DNA of 64,000 bases from Antedon mediterranea (Eukaryota > Echinodermata > Crinoidea > Comatulida > Antedonidae). Below are positions 56,901 to 64,000 of this stretch, piece by piece. Made by a program: the position numbers and the translations under genes. The notes under the pieces were generated by a model. The model made no database searches. It saw nothing but the letters and a program-made list of their open reading frames with translations, and had not been told where the DNA came from. Within the stretch, counting starts at the first letter, position 1; every line of letters starts with the position of its first letter. The stretch lies in contig NC_092680.1 in assembly GCF_964355755.1 (NCBI RefSeq), positions 16,903,001 through 16,967,000 on the forward strand, given 5' to 3'.

Positions 56901-59755
56901 CTTTCTGTTGAGCACAAATTTACAATTCGAATACAAAAAGTACTCAACGAATCTTTATGTTGACAACGAAAGTTCCCAATCGAATACGACAACTGTTAAG
57001 TATTAGTACTCTAAGCCATGAAATTATCCAAGCGTAAACAATGGTGAAATTCAGGTAACATTTTTAAATTCCAATGTGCGAACAAGGCTCAAAATATCGC
57101 TGTGATTTGGTTGATATTTTTTTATAATTTTATAATTTATTTCAGGAAAAACAATTGCAAAAAGATATCGACAAAACACTGTTTGAAGTTCGTAAGAAAA
57201 AGAAAGAAGCAGACAAGACATTGGAAGTGCTACGTGGTCTTCGTAAACTACGTCACGTTAGAAAGGCATCCTCACTACAAAAAGGTAAAACTATTTCAAT
57301 TAAAAACATTTGTTGAAAACTGTAAAAACCCAGGGAAAACTATATACATTCCGACCCATTGACTTTTAAATCATGCACAAAGTATGTATAGTATTATTTA
57401 AAAAATGTGATGTGCCCATATATGGACGTGATGATGTCATATCACTACCATTTAAGCATACCACTACCATATTTGGGTACATCACACTTTTTTTGTCAGA
57501 CTAGTTTAGTAAGTAATATTTATTGCTTTCCACAGACAGTACAATTTATAAAAAAGCATAATATATGAATGAAAATAACTACATAGAATAAAAAAAACAC
57601 GGAAAGCAGGGGATAACCCTTTAAACCCAAAGGCTTGTTTCCAAATGGAAGATATAGAGCTTTAAATGTGTGTTGGTTATCTTTCTGTGGAAATGCTTAG
57701 GATCTAAGACTACTATGACTTTGCATATTTGCATAAAATGAATCAATATTTGCATAATCAATAAGTTAATTTGAATAAAGTATTAAGTTGATTCCTTATT
57801 GTAGGTGTATTGTTGCCAGTATCATCAGAAACTATATTTGAGCAACGTATCGGGAAAATGGAACAGTTTATGAACAGGCAGAGGGCAGTTTACACGGCTG
57901 AAGAACAAGCTATGCAGGTAACATTTTTAAAAGTAATTTGTATCTTCAACACATTACTGTAATTCCTATCTTTTTTTTTCAGTTATCTTTGACTATAACT
58001 ACTTTTTTTTGTGCTTTATTGTAGGTAATGCTGGAGGAGGAACAGGAAGAAAATAAAGAGAAGGAAAGACAGATATTGCAACAAAAACTAAGAGATAAGG
58101 AACATAAGCAACTACAGCTTAGGAGAAAGCTACTATTTGGAGATGGTTAGTTTAATTAACTATGTATCAATGAAAAATTGTTGTTATTGAAACACCATAC
58201 ACTATACTATAAAATCAATAAACTTTAACAGATATATGTGCATGCTCATAAATCAAACCAATTTACTGTTGTGTTACCTTCTGCAACTACCCCAAATCAC
58301 CTCATTTGACTCATAGACTTCTTTCACACACAGACAATATATAGTTTGTGAAAGAAATATGTACTTCTAATTTTGTATCATTAACTGTAATACATAGGTT
58401 CAGTATGCATTAGCGTTCTGGTTTAAATGTGAACTTCCTCTCCAGCAATTCATGTATTTTTAATAAACCCATTGTTAATCAACTAAAGGCCAGGTCAGCA
58501 TCGTACGACGAGGCCCAACAATTCATCGCGTCAGGAGAAAGTTAAACAGATTTAAAGTTCCTGGCACCCTAAAAACCACACCCAACACTATCTCATCATG
58601 ATTTAACTCGGATAGCACCAACTAGTCAAGAAGTCTTGTCGTGCCTCTTCGTGTGATGCTGTCTTAGTTGGCCTTTAATGAACAAACCAGTATTTGAAAC
58701 AGTCACACTTGATGAACAAGCTGAGCTAAACTTAAAGACACTAGTCCTTTTGATATTTATTTTGATAATATATTTTGATATTTTGTAAAAATAATGCAAA
58801 ATATTAAACCAGGTCATTTCTTGTCTTAAATGTGCGTTCTAAGGTTATGATAAAAAGATAAAACAATGCGCTACTACATTTCTAGGCCTAGCTTAGTTAG
58901 GCTTAGTTTTGAAGGCGCTAGTAAAGAGCGGTAACATACACACAGTTTTCTCGTCGTTGAATTAATTGTCTTACCTTTTTTGGCAGAATCCGTTAATACA
59001 AATTGGGGAATACCTGTTATTTTTTCCTAAAAATTATGAGAATATCAATCCGTGTGCGATGCATGTTGGGATTTATAGCGGGTCGCTTAAATGATTAGAA
59101 GCGACTTATTTTTCACATTTTAACCATTTAAATTTAGGTTCATAAAGTATTTATTTTTACATAAAATGTCTAGTGTCTTTAGAAAGTATACACGAGTTGC
59201 AGTCCATCTTTTTTTTCTCTTTTGTAGGAACACTGCATAATCCACAGCTGAGACCATTCAAGGAGTTCTATAAACAAACTGAAGTAAACATAGATGCCTT
59301 TCTACATGTCAGGTAGGTGATCTTTTTTAAGCACTTTACATTCAATAAAAAGAAAGTAATATAAAATTGATTAACTAAAAATGAGATAAGAAGGACTATC
59401 AACAAAAAGCTAATAATCTTTAAGGATTTAAGAGGAAACGTGTTTGGCGTAGTCAATTTTTAGAATTCCTTTTACCAATATTAGTTACACTAAAAATGAG
59501 TCTGGAAGTGAATTGATACAGGATAAGACAACTTTAAGAACGTTATTAAATATTTGTTTTGCTTAAGTGAATAAGGGTGATCTAAGTGTGATTTTAGATT
59601 AGTTTTACTTATTTAATGATTATTACTGCAGATACACTTGGGATCAATGTCTCGTACTTCCTCATACTGACGGTGCCTCATCAATACCAGTAGCATGGGT
59701 AAAACCTGAACCTCCATCAAGCCATATATGGAAGACTGCTCTAGCTGATGGATAA
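53917..59755 (+). CDS. PDCD7: programmed cell death protein 7 / U11-U12 snRNP 59K protein, 9 coding exons, 630 aa
   Basis: Exons: 53917-54864, 55289-55429, 55936-56025, 56230-56361, 57146-57284, 57805-57917, 58025-58145, 59228-59312, 59632-59755. All introns are GT-AG and phases agree (1893 nt in total). PDCD7 is a nuclear subunit of the U11/U12 di-snRNP of the minor spliceosome. Residues 1-316 are a low-complexity region rich in Gln, Asn, Pro and Ser. From residue 317 the protein is mostly charged coiled coil. Family blocks are clear: EVRKKKKEADKTLEVLRGLR and KLRHVRK, AVYTAEEQAMQVMLEEEQEE, RRKLLFGD, RPFKEFYKQTE, and the C-terminal YTWDQCLVLP ... WVKPEPPSSHIWKTAL. It is longer than the ~485-aa human protein, mainly in the N-terminal region, which is Gln/Asn-rich here and Pro-rich in vertebrates. 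The start is the first ATG two bases after an acceptor, so a 5' UTR exon lies upstream. The 3' UTR holds a minisatellite copied from the last codons. Confidence 0.93.
54985..55140 (-). repeat. dispersed repeat, copy 2, in PDCD7 intron 1
   Basis: Inverted relative to 12400-12556. It shares GTCCAGTGTACACA, TTCGAGACGAGTAGGGGGCT and ACCCCGGTG in order. Confidence 0.65.
56391..56489. mobile_element. MITE, copy 3 of the GTCTACACTAT family, in a PDCD7 intron
   Basis: About 98 bp, ending CATAAAGTTTGATAGTGTAG followed by ACAGAGCTTAA. It has a GGGCACATCACATTTTTTGT core, and its left end is truncated or diverged. Confidence 0.65.
57392..57510. mobile_element. MITE fragment, copy 4 of the GTCTACACTAT family, in a PDCD7 intron
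   Basis: Contains AAAATGTGATGTGCCCATAT, ATGGAC, ATTTGGGTACATCACACTTT and TTTTGTCAGACTAGTTT. Its termini are diverged. Confidence 0.6.
58486..58675. mobile_element. small MITE in a PDCD7 intron, imperfect inverted ends, TA flanks
   Basis: Left AAGGCCAGGTCAGCATCGTA and the inverted right end (TCGTGTGATGCTGTCTTAGTTGGCCTT, read from the plus strand) share about 20 bases with small gaps. TA lies on each side (58484-58485 and 58676-58677). Confidence 0.65.
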
Positions 59756-61140
59756 CATCAGAACATCCATCAAGCCATATGTGGAAGACTGTTCTAGCTG
59801 ATGGATAACATCAGAACTTCCATCAAGTCATATATGGAAAACTGCTCTACCTGATGGCTAACATCAGAACCTCAATCAAGCCATATGTGGAAGACTGCTA
59901 TAGCTGATGGATAACATCAGAACCTCCATTAAGCCATATGTGGAAGACTGCTATAGCTGATGGATAACATCAGAACCTCCATCAAGCCATATGTGGAAGA
60001 CTGCTATAGCTGATGGATAACATCAGAACCTCCATCAAGCCATATGTGGAAGACTGCTATAGCTGATGGATAACATCAGAACCTCCATTAAGCCATATGT
60101 GGAAGACTGCTATAGCTGATGGATAACATCAGAACCTCCATCAAGCCATATGTGGAAGACTGCTATAGCTGATGGATAACATCAGAACCTCCATTAAGCC
60201 ATATGTGGAAGACTGCTATAGCTGATGGATAACATCAGAACCTCCATCAAGCCATATATGGAGGACTACTCTAGCTATTGGATAACATCAAAACCTTCAT
60301 CAAGCCATATATGGAAGACTGCTCTAGCTGATGGATAACATCAGAACCTCCATCAAGCCATATATGGAAGACGACTACTCTAGCTGATGGATAACATCAG
60401 AACCTCCATCAAGCCATATATGGAAGAATGCTCTAGCTGATGGATAACATCAGAACCTCCATCAAGCCATATATAGAAGAATGCTCTAGCTGATGGATAA
60501 CATCAGAACCTCCATCAAGCCATATATGGAGGACTGCTCTAGCTGATGGATAACATCAGAACCTCCATTAAGCCATATATGGAAGACTGCTCTAGCTGAT
60601 GGATAACATCAGAACCTCCATTAAGCCATATATGGAGGACTACTATAGCTGATGGCTAACATCAGAACCTCCATCAAGCCATATATGGAAGACTGCTCTA
60701 GCTGATGGATAACATCAGAACCTCCATCAAGCCATATATGGAAGACTGCTCTAGCTGATGGATAACATCAGAACCTCTATTAAGCCATATGTGGAAGACT
60801 GCTATAGCTGATTGATAACATCAGAACCTCCATCAAGCCATATATGGAAGACGACTGCTCTAGCTGATGGATAACATCAGAACCTCCATCAAGCCATATA
60901 TGGAAGACTGCTCTAGCTGATGGATAACATCAGAACCTCCATCAAGCCATATATGGAAGACAACTGCTCTAGCTGATGGATAACATCAGAACCTCCATCA
61001 AGCCATATATGGAAGACGACTGCTCTAGCTGATGGATAACATCAGAACCTCCATCAAGCCATATATGGAAGACTGCTCTAGCTGATGGATAACATCAGAA
61101 CCTCCATTAAGCCATATATGGAAGAATGATCTAGCTGATA
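59709..61140 (+). repeat. 53-bp minisatellite, ~27 copies, made from the end of PDCD7 coding sequence
   Basis: The unit runs CCTCCATCAAGCCATATATG, GAAGACTGCTCTAGCTGATG, GATAACATCAGAA. The first copy is the true PDCD7 C-terminus with its TAA stop (59753-59755). All later copies lie in the 3' UTR and repeat both the last ~15 codons and the stop. Variants are ATATGTGGAAG versus ATATATGGAAG, and a three-base expansion (GAAGACGACTGCT) in some units. Confidence 0.97.
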
Positions 61141-62680
61141 GACCACCTGTTGAGTTGAAAACCTCTAACTTAGTAGATCAGTACTATAATTTCTGTGATA
61201 CAACATTTCTTGATTCATTCATTAGTGGAAAATTACTTCCATTTATTGTCGTTTGCATATAAAATATACATAATGTAGAATTTATCAATGGAAAAATATC
61301 TGTGAAACAGCATTCAATGTTAATGGCAAAACTGTATTTATTTTGAATTTTTAAACCATATAATGTTCAATAAAAAATGAAACAATGTTATGTCACTTGT
61401 GTCTTTCTTAAATGAAAATATTATATTTCAACAAATACACTTATAGAAAAAATTAAAAACCATTAAGTTGAAACACTGTTAATGTAAATTAAATTTACTG
61501 TACATTGAAAATAAAACTATTTACATACCTACATTAGGAACTAAAAAGTACTGTATCATAATAAATAAAACTAAAGATTGACTGCAATCAGTCTTTCCAA
61601 ATTATTTATTTATTATATTAACTAACTAGCACACCTGAGTGTATACTAACCAATCAAATGACAAGTATACACTAGGGTGTTTAAATATCGCACAATATTA
61701 AGCAATTAAATGGATACAATACATGAAAGTAAAAACAGTTAAATAATACATGTGAATAAAAAATTCCCTGCGAACCACTGGATGTTTCCATGTGATTTGC
61801 AATGTGCAATCATCATGAAGTTGAACAAAAACAAACAACCATTCACATAGCAATTTATATCATTATTATGCTAATGAGGTGTCTTGCATGGCAGCTGAAC
61901 TGAAACATGTTATTTTCAACAGGGTTAAAGTTAGATTTTTAAGAGAATATTAGCAAGAATTCTGAATGTAAACCTAGGTATGACCAAATAACAACTATAG
62001 TAATTTGTGTTGCTGTCTATACATTAATATATATTTAAGAGAACTTAACATTTGGTTACCTAGCGGAATTGCTACTTGCTGAGATAGCTAATCGAAAAAA
62101 CTAAAATTTTAAGAAACTACTAATTTAAAATAATAAATTGTTTACAAAAAAATACAAAATGTTTCCAAAAATGTACCCCAACATACTGTACACCCCCCCC
62201 CCCCCACCCTCTCCAAAAAAAAGAAAGTTGAGGTCATAACATCATTTTAAAATTGAAAGAGAAGATAACTACATTTAGGTCTACATTTTTATACTTATTT
62301 ATATTTAGAAATTTACTTGCATTTATTATTAGCATATAATGTGTGTATTACGTATGTGTGCGTATAAAATGTAATTATGAACACAATACTGTACGCCTTT
62401 TATGCATTATATTACATTACTGTATAATTGAAGTTTATAAAATATAATTGTTTTTATCTGTGTTTATTTTTAACAAGCAGACACTGTAGATATGGTACAT
62501 CTACCGTTCAGCATTTGATATCAAAGAAGATTCAGTAACATAAAAATAGCAAATATTTCTTTCATCTCTTCTTTAACTGCTATAATATAACATCACACAT
62601 CGCTGTTGGGACATTGCACTAGATACATCAGTCGCTACATCACTGCTTGGTGTTTGTTGTCAACATTGATACAAATTCTA
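61141..62680. other. convergent intergenic region: 3' ends of PDCD7 and DCAF12
   Basis: AT-rich, no exon. An AATAAA at 61369-61374 (+) is the first good polyadenylation signal after the minisatellite and may serve PDCD7. A C homopolymer lies near 62192. Confidence 0.45.
61369..61374 (+). terminator. candidate PDCD7 polyadenylation signal
   Basis: AATAAA, about 1.6 kb after the PDCD7 stop. If it is used, the mRNA would carry the whole 53-bp minisatellite in its 3' UTR. Confidence 0.35.
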
Positions 62681-64000
62681 TTATTGCCATACTGCAGCAT
62701 AGTTTCCAGTTAGACCTGAAGGTAACGGTCCACCGGCTGTAAATAGCTTTGTCCTTGTGTTATTGTAACAGTGTGTGTAAACAGAGTTTGGGAAGCATTC
62801 ATTGAAGAAGTACTCTACATACATCTCATCTTTAGACTGCAAGTTAAAAATAATTAAAACATGTTATTAATTTACTTCTTAAGTACAGTTTTTGGTCTTC
62901 TATGTAAACATGCTCAAATTGAGTGTTCAACCTGTCTGCATGGACATTGATATAATAGGCCTACTGTAGGCCTAGTGAAAATATTTCCTATAGAGAGGCG
63001 AGTGACGATGCCTTCACCCATAGAGATATTATAGTTCACTATAATATCTCTATGCTTCGCCAGAAGCTCAAGAAATGCAGGGACCAAAAATCCAGATTAA
63101 GGGCCCCTGAATAACAATTATCATCATGTATAGGTTGTATGTAAATAAAGTTTCATATTTAAAAGTACCATGTCATTTATGTATGATATTTTGCAGCTAC
63201 AGTGTAAATTACAATACTCTGGCTTAACTTTAGAACACCCTGGAAAACAAACTTTGTACACAATTGTTGTATGTATTGAACATGAACATGTTCAATTGTA
63301 GCCCTTGAAAGAGTTAGCTTAAAAACCAAAAATTGCATAGCAATATTAAACATATTTTAAGTGAATACTCGCCAGCCAACCTTCTCCGGTCCTAAGCCTC
63401 AGCGTTGTTTGTTCTCCTGAACAACAACCACACTGTAGGTACTTTTTATTCCTGATGTCGTAGAACAGAATTGCACCATTACCAGTTCCCACCGTCAATA
63501 ATTCATTGTTGAAGGACAACGAACGGACACCTGTAAAAATGTATACATTACCAGCTGTTATTTATTATATATCAGCTAATACCATAGATAATATACTAAG
63601 CTACTAGAGAGTGAAATAGGCAACATAGAACTTAGAAGTGGGAAGGATCACTCCTCAAAATGACCACTGTATATTTAATCATTAAGTATAAAAATAATAA
63701 ACCTACAAACAAATTCAATGTTTTACTTCAGCTGTTAATTAAGGTTTCAACAGCTGAACTGCAAATGATAAAATCATTTTTAAAATCAATTTTCAAGGAA
63801 AAAAACTCACCGCTATCTCTCTCAGCAGATGATATAACACAAACTGATTTCAGAATACGGGGATCAAGAAATGTAATGTGAGACTGTGAACCAACTACGT
63901 AGACAGGATTGTCTTCAGAGAGACTCATACACACATTCTCTTCGCACTGATCAAGACGTTGTGTAAATGACTTTTCAAACCGGTGCATATCCCACGTCTG
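62681..64000 (-). CDS. DCAF12: DDB1- and CUL4-associated factor 12, last three exons (partial, 5' part outside window)
   Basis: Exons in transcription order: beyond 64000 to 63811 (partial), 63530-63373, 62836-62681 with stop at 62683-62681. DCAF12 is a WD40 substrate receptor of CUL4-DDB1 ubiquitin ligases; the family recognises C-terminal acidic degrons. The visible part shows WD-type blocks: [16 protein letters not shown], then [20 protein letters not shown] and ILFYDIR, then the family C-terminus [12 protein letters not shown] ... [20 protein letters not shown]. The second intron uses a GC donor (CTG|GCGAGT) with a normal CAG acceptor. Only this phase-0 join gives GEGWL-SKDE, as in orthologues. 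The nearby GT donor one codon downstream would shift frame and hit a stop. Matches to the vertebrate family are strong throughout. Confidence 0.92.
63019..63054. repeat. perfect palindrome, 17-bp arms, 2-nt centre, in a DCAF12 intron
   Basis: CATAGAGATATTATAGT, then TC, then the exact reverse complement. Confidence 0.97.

Overview
This window is eukaryotic nuclear DNA. It is AT-rich, its genes are split by GT-AG introns, and it contains animal gene families. A large NACHT-LRR gene with an N-terminal death-fold region, many transposon fragments and dense TAGGCCTA motifs point to a marine invertebrate deuterostome. An echinoderm is my best guess, but this is inference; the sequence does not name the species.

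Layout. (1) 1-2600: a 376-bp MITE, a 25-bp minisatellite and a foldback hairpin. (2) 2713-2927 (+): last exon of a gene with an acidic C-terminus that begins outside the window. (3) 5846-10288 (-): complete eight-exon GTPBP3/MSS1 gene (mitochondrial MnmE-family tRNA-modification GTPase, 497 aa). (4) 10.3-20.7 kb: gene-poor and full of mobile DNA, with a hAT-type non-autonomous element bearing an exact 8-bp target duplication, two nested Helitron/Helentron-like elements, several perfect hairpins and a perfect 66-bp inverted repeat. (5) 20787-21757 (+): a two-exon gene for a 252-aa protein I do not recognise. (6) 23.4-40.5 kb: a duplicated ~1 kb segment flanks a ~13 kb inverted structure of ~100-bp satellite arrays. 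The arrays point in opposite directions around large foldback units, and one is broken by a 2.6-kb transposon that carries another. (7) 41270-51322 (+): an NLR gene (acidic exons, DED-like region, NACHT, at least 13 near-identical 60-residue LRR units). Its LRR exon is split by a 1.2-kb Helitron-like element. (8) 53917-59755 (+): complete nine-exon PDCD7 (U11/U12 minor-spliceosome 59K protein), followed by a minisatellite amplified from its own last codons. (9) 62681-64000 (-): the last three exons of DCAF12, a CRL4 substrate receptor.

The genes do not form a pathway; they are separate transcription units. The most interesting system is a family of three related elements (14394-17479, 15810-17426 and ~49895-51115). 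All have the same architecture: a 5' hairpin starting GGTTAT, the same arm repeated near the 3' end, then a second hairpin and a terminal CTAG. In the NLR copy the element ends happen to be GT and AG. Removing it as an intron would rejoin the LRR frame with one extra leucine codon, and a CTAAC branch-point-like motif lies at a suitable distance. This may be a transposon acting as a new intron, or simply an insertion that broke the gene.
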